Assembly (NCBI GenBank): GCA_013399875.1
Contig: VXAZ01007512.1
Span: 280,462-344,461 of the forward strand
DNA from: Gymnorhina tibicen
Taxonomy: Eukaryota; Chordata; Aves; Passeriformes; Artamidae
DNA: 64,000 nucleotides
Direction: 5' to 3'
A program made the translations under genes and the position numbers. Under the pieces are notes generated by a model that worked only from the letters and a program-made list of their open reading frames with translations, did no database searches and was not told the origin of the DNA. Of this stretch, positions 48,695-58,722 are shown one piece after another (the stretch's first letter is position 1; each line of letters starts with the position of its first letter).

Positions 48695-51600
48695 AAATAG
48701 TTAGAGGCAACTGAAAAGGCACTTTGGAAGAGAAGCCCTTAAGCATCCTTAACTGTAGCTGTTGCTATGAGCTACAGCTAAAGCTGTGGTGTGTAGCAGT
48801 AGACTCGATGTGCATGGGACATAAGCCTAAAACAGAACACCAGATACGAATGCCCCAAAAGCTGAAAGAAGGGCAACATACTGAAACCTAAATATTTCTC
48901 AGTTGAGTGAAAATTTGAAACAAATGCATAATTTTCAGTTCAAAACCACAGAATACAGGCACTTAAAAACTGCTCAGTCCAAACTAAGCTTTTACCACCA
49001 GCCTATCCTTGTTCTGCAGGTACTACTAACTTGTTGTGACATAATAATAAATAACTGAATGATCAAGAGAAGGTTATGGATTACTCACTGTCAGGACATT
49101 TCATAGTTCCTGTAAAGTCCAAAATGTTAGACCCTCTAAATTTTTCTGTTTCATTTTCCTGTCATCCTTTATATCCAAGATTCCAGTTGCAGTAACACTC
49201 TGTGTAGAAATTAATAAACAACATTTCTGTTTGCCTTTATTTTACCTTTTTTAGAAGAGAATTACTAACACGCGTGTGCTTTTACATGCTACTCATAGCA
49301 AAGGATCAATTTTTAAAAACTGTAAACAGCTGTTATATACTAAATACTATGATTTTCTAAATAGATATTAGCTCAGAAATAATAGTGATCTATTTTGCAT
49401 ACAAAGAAAAAGAATTTAGAATAAAGATTTTGAACTTCTTTGATTTTAAAATATAAAATTGTCGTGCATAAGTAAGAATAGGAAAACTGGGATTTCACCA
49501 GAAAATTAATTAATTTCCTGATGAATAAAATAACTGTATTCTGGGTTTGCATTTTTCCAGTGAAATAATATAAAAATTTTGAAAAATCAGACTATTTCCA
49601 TGAGGCCAAATGAATGTTTAGCTGGAAGGTCAGTATCCATTTAAAGGGAAAAATTTTTGCTTGTAATACATCCTTGCATTTAAACTTTAAACTACTTCAT
49701 GAGAGCAATACACATTCGAAGATACTCAGAGTCTCATTCCCAAGCTATGGTGTCTAGTGCCTCAGAGGCTGCCAGGTGGAACATGTGAAGCACTGATCTG
49801 AAGGTAGGTCTTCTGCCTTACGCTTCCTTCCTAAAGCACTTTATTTTTGCCTGTGTATTCCTTCCAACTCTCATCTTTCCCGTTCCTTCACTGAAGCCCA
49901 TTCTTGGTCTTGGATTGCCTCAAAACAACTTAGGAACCCTTGAACCTGCCAAGGACGGAGAACATGGACACAAATCTTGGAAGGTCACTGCCTCTTGGCA
50001 GGCTTTTTGCTGCAGGAAGACAGTCTTTCACTGCTGCCTCCTCTCTCATCAATATTCGAATATGCTGCAGTCCTCCAGAGCAAACTCCAGGTTACTTGGG
50101 CATAGGCACTACTGTCAAATTTAGCTCCTTCCTTGGCTAAGTTTTAGAATCCAAAACGTAATTTCAAAGTTTTGGTATTCTAGGTTTAATGCAGCAATTA
50201 TATCCTTACAGACAGTTTTTTCAGGTGCTGAACATTTTGTCAGGGGGTGAGGTGGTGGTGGCATCTAGTATCTCAGCTAGTATACATTTCTGTTCCAGGA
50301 TATGTTTAAGTGGGACATTTTATCCAATGATCCAGTGATTAGCACTGCATATAAAGCAGGGGAAGTTACACTACAATTTCTGCCATTAAGGTGGGGAAGA
50401 ACATACAGAATGAAATTGATGTCATGAAGTATTTACAGGAGTTGAGATTCCTTATTTGCAGCTAGGGATTGCTTTTCATCTCACAAGACAGAGGAAAAAG
50501 TCAAGCATGGTTTTTCATTTTATTTTTTTCAAGTTTCTGGTTATCCTGTCATGCATAATACATTACATTCTCAGCTTCTGAAACTAAATTGGCATGATTA
50601 AAGATTCTTCAATTGCTAAATGTTGTTTCTGATTGTGTCAGGATTTCCTAGGGCTGCTTTTAAAATAATTTTACTATTTTGGAAGAACATGTACAGTTTT
50701 TGAATTAAATAATATTCTGTGGAAAGAGTTTGAAATTGCATAATGGTTATAAAGCTTTATAGGAGGCAAAGACAATATAGTGCATGTGCATATTTTCAGA
50801 TTGCAGGCAGCATAAAGAGATAGGAAGAATTTTAGAAAGTTAATCTAAAGTGAAGAACCTATGAGAGAAGCCCAGATCCTTGAGTCTGTCAATAACTTTG
50901 TGCAAAGTCATAAAATGAAAAACGAGAAAATCCTTCTTAATACTTACATGAAGTTAGGAATGTCTAGCAATGAAGCTGGAGACAGGTGAGATGAAGAAAA
51001 TTCTGACCAATGCTAGTCCTATCGAATCTAAGAAACAAATTTTTACTATGGGGTGCATCTGTCTTCCTTTCATGCCAACAGAAATTAGCCATTGATATCC
51101 AGGGAAATGAAATGGGACCTGCCTAATACAATTTGTTTTGACTGTGTTCTATTCAGTACTTTTTAATGAAGCAACTAAATTAGGCATAACTTGCTACAAC
51201 TCTAATGAACATATTGCAAATTATTAAAATGATAAAACTATGTGGCCTTAAATATTGTCTTAGAAGATTGTGATCCAAAGAGCCTTGGAAAGGTGCTATT
51301 GCAAGTGAATATTCTGAAAACCAATTTCTCATTGTTATTTTGCAGTGAAAATATAACAGCAATAATATCCTTCTTTGGCCATAAAATATTTGTTTATATT
51401 TTGAAGCAAAACAAATTATTCCCTGTATTTTAACTCTATTTGTCTGGTGTTTTCTAAACTTCTTTTCTGAAGCACTCATCTGAAATGAGAAAAGCCTGAA
51501 AAGGCTCTCTTTGAAACCTATGGTAACTAACATCTTACAAGAATAGTAGGCTAAATTGTACTACTCAGTTTATTTAAATATTGAAGATATGTGTTCTGCT

Positions 51601-52028
51601 TTTAATTATTCTATAAATTTCTGTATGACCTCAGATCGTGTGGCTTTCTTGTGTGTTATTTACCTGCTTCAACATATAACAGTTTCAAGTAGCCCTATAT
51701 TTTTAAATAAAATATTTATAATTTTTCTGGCCCTCACTGAAGTTCACACATGTTTATAATATGTCAAATTCTTTTGCCACCATTACTAGTACTTAGCAGA
51801 CAATATTGCCTCCTAAATATTAAAAAAATTCAGATTTAACAACTTGTTTTAACTAGTGAAGAAGTTAGCTCAGACATCATGATACATAAACACATTGGAA
51901 CAAGAAAGATGAATAAACTAAAAGTCTACCAGGACTTCTGAAAATAGATAAATAAAAATTGCCACTCCATAGGGTAGTGAGAAATGTAAATGAATTCCAG
52001 GGGCCAAATTATGTGGATTTTGTTGCGA

Positions 52029-52068
52029 AAAAAAAAAAAAAAAGAAAAAAAAGGGGGAAAAAAAAGCT
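52029..52068. repeat. A-rich low-complexity run
   Basis: Long A runs (17, 8 and 8 bases) are broken by G and GGGGG. There is no recognisable retroelement body immediately upstream, so this is not called a LINE or pseudogene tail. Confidence 0.85.
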
Positions 52069-53566
52069 TTCAATCAAAATGAAGCTCAGAAAGAATAATG
52101 AGATTTTTTTCTCTATTGTCAAAGCACCAAAGAAATCCCACATAAAGATGAACTACAACCCACTGTAACAGTGAAAGGTATTTTAAATGCACAGCATAGG
52201 AAGCAGATAGCATGTTATTTGCCTAATAAAGTTTTGATTGACGATAAGATGCAGCTTTTAAACAATTAAATATAAAAATCATATTGACCTAAACAAGAAC
52301 AAGATGACTTGACAATATGACAAAAGAGTGCGTGTCTCCTCTTGAAATTCACCTGTCTTTTGTTCCAGCTGCTAGGTGAATATCCAGGAGGGAAAAAAAA
52401 CTGTTCTGGTTCAAACACAAGTAGATGGAATCTCTGCCCTCTCTCCCAGTTGCTTTTGTAAAAGCCATAAGCACTATTCACTAAATTCCATATTAGATAG
52501 TGGATAAATTATACCTATTATGAGATGAGACTTCCTAACATGCTTTGCAAAGTGACGTGTAAGAGTTGTTTTACTGCAATTACCTCAGAAACTTTCGAAC
52601 ATGAGGAACAGATTGAAGAGATGGTTGGTGGGAAAATCTGTAGAAGAGAATCCTGGAGGCAAGCCTGACTGCCGCCAACCACATCTGCTAAAATCCCAAT
52701 TAAAAAGAAAACATGCCACTGTAAATTCCAGGTCTTGTGAAGTGAAAAGATGGAGAGCATGTAACTGTTACTGAAAGGTGTGCTGATATAGGTAGACTAA
52801 AAGCCAAGTAATTGGTAAAAGTTTCTGGATGAGATCATAATATATCCCACATGAGTATTAACAACTTCGCATGCAGTATATAAATTGCATAAATACAATG
52901 GTCAAGAATAAAAATCTCATCTAGTATCCTAGGAATTAAGATTTTTTTATTTTATTATTTTTAACTGACTCTGTCTTCACTACAGTGCATGCAGTTAAAA
53001 TTCACCATGGTCAGGTAAATCTAGACATTTCCAGTACTGGCAGAACCGATTCTTTCATGTTTTTCTCAGTTTCAGTTCAAACAGGTGTTCTGAAAGAGGC
53101 TAACCACAAGAACTGCTTCCTCTAAACCTGTAACCTTGTTCCCCAAGAATAAAGCTTAGCCAGTTTGCACTAACAGTGGACGCTTTACTTTGTATCTTTC
53201 CTATAATAAATCTTAAGAGAGCAAAAGAGATCATACCTGTGATCTCTTGCAAAACAGACCTAATAGAACTTAGTCTGATAATACATGTAATAACAAATAA
53301 ATATTTTGGCATGCCATTATTTAATTTAACAGTATCAAATATATATCCCCATTTTGATTTATGAGGTCGATATAATAACTTTGTATGGATACATCTTAGT
53401 TAAATCAAGTGGGATTTTTTTCATTTTCGGCTCGGAGTTAGGAACTGTAAACCTTGATAACAGGGACTTGTTTTTAAGATAACTCATTGAGATGTACTGT
53501 GGTTGTGTTCCATGATCTATCATACAAGAAAAAAACAAAACAAGACAATAATTGAAAAGATCCCGA

Positions 53567-53662
53567 AGTCTTTTTGTTTGTTTGGGTGTTTTTTATTGCC
53601 TTTTTTGTTTGTTGGGGGTGGGCGGGTGTTTGGTTTTTTTTTGTATTTTGTTTTTTTCGGGG
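53567..53662 (+). repeat. G/T-rich low-complexity tract upstream of the CpG island
   Basis: This is about 95 bp of almost only T and G on the plus strand, including GTTGGGGGTGGGCGGGTG (about 53,610-53,627). It marks the switch from AT-rich desert to the CpG-rich promoter region. Confidence 0.75.
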
Positions 53663-54120
53663 ACAAACACCAGTTAATCAGAGGGAGAGTTGTGAGTCGT
53701 GAAAATCCTGCTGGCCGCAGAACACACCGGTTTCTGCAGAACCTTCTGCTAGTCTTACACCGGCAAACAAACTGCTTTCGACGTCCAGATTCACTCTTTA
53801 ATGAGAAAATGACTCACCACCAAACTTTCCCATTCCCGTCGGAAAATGCAGTTTACCGATGACTGTCACACCGTGGTGACCGAGCGCCTTCGCCTTTCTC
53901 CCCGGAGACACCGCCTCCTCTCTAACAACGCCACGGGAGGTGATTTTCTGCGCCCGCTGCCTTTCTCCACCAGCTCCAGAGCTCTGCACGCCAGTCCCAT
54001 CCGTGCACCACCACGCCCAGCCTCGGCTGCCGGGCAGGACCCACCGGCGCCGGGGCCCTCCCAGGGCGAGCAGAAGTTGCGGACGCGGGCGGGGGCGCGG
54101 AGCCCCGCGGAGCCCGCGCA

Positions 54121-54389
54121 NNNNNNNNNNNNNNNNNNNNNNNNNNNNNNNNNNNNNNNNNNNNNNNNNNNNNNNNNNNNNNNNNNNNNNNNNNNNNNNN
54201 NNNNNNNNNNNNNNNNNNNNNNNNNNNNNNNNNNNNNNNNNNNNNNNNNNNNNNNNNNNNNNNNNNNNNNNNNNNNNNNNNNNNNNNNNNNNNNNNNNNN
54301 NNNNNNNNNNNNNNNNNNNNNNNNNNNNNNNNNNNNNNNNNNNNNNNNNNNNNNNNNNNNNNNNNNNNNNNNNNNNNNNNNNNNNNNNN
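54121..54389. other. Assembly gap (269 N) in the CpG island
   Basis: Sequence is missing from the GC-richest part. Identical 13-bp words GCCCCGCGGAGCC flank it: 54,102-54,114 on the left, and 54,390-54,402 starting at the first base after the gap. The gap may therefore hide a tandem GC repeat or an unrecognised contig overlap. Confidence 0.99.
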
Positions 54390-54543
54390 GCCCCGCGGAG
54401 CCGCCCCGGAGGTATGGTTTTCCCGGCGGAGCAGAGCTGCTGCGGCTGCCACCTTCGCGGGTGCTGAGACGGGATTTGTGCGGTGCGGTTCCTGGGCTCC
54501 TAGCTTCATGACTGCGCGGAGCGGGGAACCAACACCATGCGAG
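54390..54543 (+). CDS. RORB: First exon of a long-intron gene, probably RORB (5' UTR plus first 7 coding bases)
   Basis: After the gap the exon runs to a strong donor: ATGCGAG at 54,537-54,543, then GTAAGC from 54,544. The preceding AACACC gives the ATG a good initiation context (A at -3). Only ATG CGA G is coding, so the exon ends in phase 1. RORB encodes a monomeric nuclear receptor that binds RORE sites (AGGTCA with an AT-rich 5' flank) in retina, pineal and cortex. As I recall, its beta-1 isoform begins Met-Arg-Ala from a tiny coding part of exon 1 followed by a very long intron. That structure, the CpG island and the flanking desert are the grounds for the name. No receptor domain lies in the window. 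A second ATG in another frame (54,508-54,510) would give 12 codons to the same donor in phase 0, but its context is poorer (T at -3). An upstream ATG at 54,414 opens a 17-codon frame ending at 54,467. The 5' limit of the exon is unknown because of the gap. Confidence 0.5.
54414..54467 (+). other. Upstream open reading frame in the putative 5' UTR
   Basis: An ATG in context GGT-ATG-G starts a 17-codon frame that stops at TGA (54,465-54,467), 69 bp before the main ATG. Such frames often reduce translation of the main coding sequence. Whether it is in the mRNA depends on the start site, which is not known. The same GAG-GTATGG sequence could also act as an alternative splice donor. Confidence 0.4.
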
Positions 54544-54549
54544 GTAAGC
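54544..54549 (+). promoter_or_regulatory. Splice donor of exon 1 (GAG/GTAAGC)
   Basis: GAG before GTAAGC is a close match to the U1 consensus, in particular G at -1 and AAG at +3 to +5. It follows directly after ATGCGAG. Confidence 0.7.
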
Positions 54550-57500
54550 GGGCCGGGGGGTGTCTCTCTTTTGGGAAAGCTGCTGGGGAAAGGGCTGGAG
54601 AAGAGGTTTCGTACTAGGGGAGAGGGTCCGGGGGAGAAAGTTGATGGGTCGTGCCCGCCCGCCGGTGTGGCTACTGACGGTGTGAATGCTCCACCGGCGG
54701 GGGCCGCGACCCAGCCCGAGGAACCTTCCGGGGCAGATGGTGGGCGGACACCCCTCACGTACCTGTCCTGGGAAGCCCGGCGCCGCCCTGGCCCGTGGCG
54801 GGCAGGTAGAAAGGAGGTTCAGGTGCTTGGCAGTGTCTGTGCCGTGCGGTTCCCACCTGCAGCTGCCCGCGGGGCGCGGCAGGTGTCCCGTACGGCAGAA
54901 CCCGCTGCCTCTTGGTCCCGGGTCGCTGCCAGCACAGAGAAGGACTCCCCTTTTGCTTCCCAAAAGTTATCTGGACTTCGTTCCCCAATCGGCACGTCGC
55001 CTGGAGGCCCCCATTCCCCATGGGTTGCTAATTGGGCGGGAAGGGTTGCGCTGCCCAGGAACCCCGTGCCCGCAGGTCCCTTGGGGCCCCCGAGCGTGTG
55101 CTGCCTGCGCAGCCCTATCGTGGAGAGCCTCCTTCAGGGCTTGCAGCCCCACCCGTGGGGGTCCCGCAGGGGAACAGAGTATGGTCACCAACGGGACACC
55201 GTCAGGCACGGAGAACTGCTGGGGTGCTTCTCTGGTGGGGCTGGAGAGGGGCTGCAGCTGGCATGCCGGGCACCCAAGTGGGTGTGGAGGGCTGTAGAAG
55301 ACGTGGGAACGCGTTGTTTCCGTGTCTCCCAGGGCCAGACTCCCCTGGGCCCCATCTCCGGGCCAGGCGAACACCGGCACAAGGGCAAGAACAACCTCTG
55401 CCAGCCTCGGGTGTCGGCGGGACTTACACAACTCCTCCGCCCTCCCATCTTCCACATTGCCCCTTGCCATCCAGTTTGTCAGGCCGGTTGCTTGCCTCAC
55501 CCATGGCTTGGTGAAAGAGACAAAAAGTAGTCTCTACCAGGGTATTGGAACGGAGGAGAAGGGCTTATGGGGAGTGGAACGCGCTCGGGGTTGACAGCGA
55601 TACTGCATGCAGATTTCTTGGATCTTCCATTTAAGGACGGGGGGACACACACACTAGGAAGAACTTTTAGCTAGAATTTCAGCTTGTTCGATGTCAGCTC
55701 CTGTAACAGCGTGCGTTAACAGCACTAACAAATCACACGTGTGTAATTCGCTTTAAAGGAATTGTAACTATGACATTTGCGCAGATCAACTTAAAAGGAC
55801 CTTCTTTTCGCCCGGCGTTCTTTGTTAGGGTATTGGCTGTGGGGCATCTGGCAAGAACTTGCTAAACAGTGTTTGTTTTTCTTAAGAGCAACAGGAAACA
55901 GAGAGAAAACACTCAGTTCTGTATAGTGGCCCCTGTTGCAGCTTTGCTGCTTGGGTTGGAGGTTTTCTGTTTATTTGAGTGTGGGTTTTTGCGAGTTTTG
56001 GTTTTGTTTGTGTTTTTTTTTGGGTTTTTTCATTCTTTTTTTTTCTGTGCACCTCAGAGCTCCTCCAATTTGAGTAAAGCCGGTCATTGTCTTAGGGGTT
56101 GTTTTCAAAACGTGCCCACCCTGTGACCCCTGATCAGGAGCCCCATTTCCCCTTTTTCTGGGCACTTCATCCACGCAAGCCATGGCTCCCACGCCTCTCC
56201 TCCGATGCCTTGGGGTGGTCTCGTGCAAGGGTGAAGTGCAATGTCCTCCCTCTCCTCAGACACTTTCCTTTTAAAGGCCCAGGGTGCTGGACAGGGAGAG
56301 GGAGGCAGATCTTGCCGCACATCTGGCGGCATCTGTTGTGGGATCTGCCCCAGCTCTGTAGCCATCTCTGCCACACATTTAGCTGTGCTGTCAGCTACTG
56401 TGAAGAGGTGTAGTTCTGCCCCTAGAATGCAAATTAATACTTGCATTGTATTTATTTACTCAATAGGGACTTTACAGGTGGGGAAAAAGGGCTGGGAAGG
56501 ATGAAGGAGAAAAACAAGAAACAGGCAACTTTCATCCTTGTTCAAAACTCATGTGTAAGAGGCTAGTAAAGTGAAGTTTTACAACAGGTGTGTGTCAAGG
56601 CAAGAGCAGTGCTTCACACACTCTCAAATGAAAAAGAACATTATACATTAATTGAGCATCTGTCTTTGTGGCTTTCCAGATAACGGAAAGGAATGAGTGT
56701 CACAATTCACAGGTTGTGAGCTCTCGTGAATTCGTGCTTTTAGAGAGCTGTAAGCCTTCTTGTGAAGGTGTAGTTGTTTTCAACTATATTTGCAGTTGGT
56801 TTCAAGGAGGAGGCTCTCAGGCTTGAACATGTAAGCTGTTCCCCCAAACTTTCACAGGTGAGCTATGATCCTTCCAAGCTGCTGTTGATGAAGTTAGCAC
56901 AACATGCCTGGGATGCGCAGGGGCTGCTGTGATTCATTACTGCTCTACATTGGAGATGGAGGCCAAAGAGCGCCTGAAAATACCAAACCTGTATTACTGC
57001 CTGCTGAATCCCAGCACACTGGAGAGTCACATAGACAGTCAGTCATCCCATCCTGTGGAAGCCAAGCTAACATTTTCAGCTGTTGTGCCATTATGTTACA
57101 GTCATTGGTCATGTCCTATCCAAAATAATAATTTTCTGCACTTCAAATCTTGATTTAAATCCCATTATGCATACATAGCTATACTGACTTACAGCAGAAC
57201 AATGTACAGGAGACTGGGAATTTGTTGTTTTGGTACTCTTGTTGTTATGGTAGGTCCAGATATTTCCCTCTGAATGGAAAATGGAATTTTTGGAAGTTGA
57301 TGATTTTTATACCAGTATTTTATAGAGGCAAACATAGGTATAAAAGAAATTTACAATGAGCGTTCACTACAGTCTTCCTTCCATCTGTCCCACTCCTGGC
57401 AACATCCTGTGAGGGAGTTAAGAACATAGAATGTGTACTTCAGTATATTTTTTAGAAAAAGAGAACAGAAGATGCACTAAAATGATTGTGCTGTTTAACT

Positions 57501-57818
57501 GAAAAAGAAGACTTACATTTTTCCTTGTAATTTAATTCTTACTAAAATGATTTGTAAAGTTTAAAGCTACTACAATTCTGTATATAATGCAGCTGTTATG
57601 CAAATGTAAGGTTGGCTGTGGCAAAAAAAGATGTCAAAATAGCTACTTTTACTCTGGGAACTAGCTACTTGTACACATGCAAAAGCCAAGTTTGTGATCT
57701 TAACTATTTGAGTTGTGGAAGTGGCATTAGTACCCAAGTACTCCACTTACTACGAAAGAAATATTTAAACTTGTAGTTGGAAATCTTGCTAAAAAGCTTT
57801 TTCTGTTACGTTTTGAAG

Positions 57819-57857
57819 AAAAGGATCACCACGAACGCCTGAAGCCAAGTTATTTAA
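57819..57857 (+). other. 39-nt cassette-exon-like segment in putative intron 1
   Basis: A pyrimidine-rich run (CTTTTTCTGTTACGTTTTG) leads to AG at 57,817-57,818, and a consensus donor GTGAGT starts at 57,858. The enclosed 39 nt are a multiple of three. Entered in the phase left by exon 1 they have no stop and would add EKDHHERLKPSYL after Met-Arg. The segment has two CpGs in a CpG-poor neighbourhood. This is only a pattern; intronic pseudo-exons of this kind are common. Confidence 0.2.
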
Positions 57858-58666
57858 GTGAGTTTTCTGTGTAATTTTTTCTTGTTCGTGTCAGGACTGA
57901 GTAATAACTCATGTTATATGATGTTATGTAGTTACCCCATTTTCTTAGCATGACTGAAATATTTGTAAGAAATTAGAAAGGTGTGATCAAACAAATTCTA
58001 TCCACAGTATTTCTAAGCGAGCTTATTAAGTAACATATAAAAATAGACTGGCTAACTAAGAAGTTCTCCTCAATTGAGTAGATGAATGCAGAGGATCTTT
58101 GTAGACTCATTAAGGAAAATTATTTTGCAGTTTATTCCAGGAAAAGTAAATATATCTCTATTTGCAATATGTAACATTAGCATCCTAAAATATGTCAATG
58201 AATGCATTGACCTTTTAAAGGGCTTAGGACCTTACCCCACCATTGTAAAGCCAATTTGTCCTTGCAGTGTAGTGCATCTAGCTACTCCTTAACTCAATAA
58301 TATTATTTAACTTCATTGGGACTCCTTGATATGTGATAAAACACAAGTTACTGGTTTTAGGTCTTTGCAGGTAAAATTTAATAAATGTCAGTAAATGCCT
58401 AGAAAATCATGAGTCAGTAATAAACTGTGTCATGTAATAAAAAATGCAAATTTGTATAGTCAATAAACAGTGACACCTCTCTAGAATGAACAAAAGTAAA
58501 AGGGAAAGCATGAGAGCCCATTTGTACCTCAGCAGTACTTTTACTTTGCATTGGATCATATTTATATTCCACATGGTATCCTCCATTTATCTTTAATTGT
58601 AATATGCTATAGTACTGGGGGTCAGAGGAGAGTACATAATGAAAGTTCATCAATAGATAACTGTAT

Positions 58667-58722
58667 GGTTTAATATAATATAGATATTATATAGATTATA
58701 TAATTTATATATTATATAATTT
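58667..58722. repeat. AT-only palindromic low-complexity stretch
   Basis: Overlapping ATATTATAT/ATATAATAT inverted words make up almost the whole stretch, followed by a T run. It can form small cruciforms and is prone to length change. Confidence 0.8.

Larger units (their letters stand above)
39051..53699. other. Repeat-poor desert upstream of the promoter
   Basis: This is 14.6 kb with no exon. Apart from small repeats it lacks recognisable transposons, in contrast to 1-39,000. Segments at 40,580-41,480, 41,750-42,060 and 47,230-47,420 have the look of conserved noncoding DNA: homeodomain-core TAATTA/CAATTA words, octamer-like TTTGCAT words and no repeats. A purine tract (GGGGAAGGGGAAGGGGG, 43,969-43,985) and G/T-rich low-complexity DNA (45,268-45,337) also occur. 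Open frames up to about 115 codons show no protein family. Confidence 0.55.
53700..55600. promoter_or_regulatory. CpG island promoter region
   Basis: GC content and CpG frequency rise abruptly from about 53,700 and peak around 54,000-54,560 (GCGGACGCGGGCGGGGGCGC just before the gap). They stay high into the first intron to about 55,600. There is no TATA box near the exon, as usual for CpG-island promoters with dispersed starts. The true start sites may lie in the gap at 54,121-54,389. Long open frames here on both strands (for example 53,866-54,963 minus and 54,478-55,530 plus) reflect the scarcity of AT-rich stop codons. They are not evidence of protein. Confidence 0.85.

Noticed and set aside
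48555..48746. 63-codon frame of repeated Pro-Ser-Phe-Leu
   Set aside because: It is the translation of the GGAA microsatellite.
52020..52070. A-rich run as a processed-pseudogene tail
   Set aside because: No coding-like sequence or transcript-like body lies upstream, and the run is interrupted by G tracts.
53866..54963. 365-codon minus frame across the CpG island
   Set aside because: It runs through 269 Ns, and stop codons are rare in GC-rich DNA. No domain is seen and overlapping frames of similar length exist on both strands.
54478..55530. 350-codon plus frame starting in exon 1
   Set aside because: It begins at GTG, reads through a consensus splice donor at 54,544 and has no recognisable family. 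It is intron 1 read as protein.
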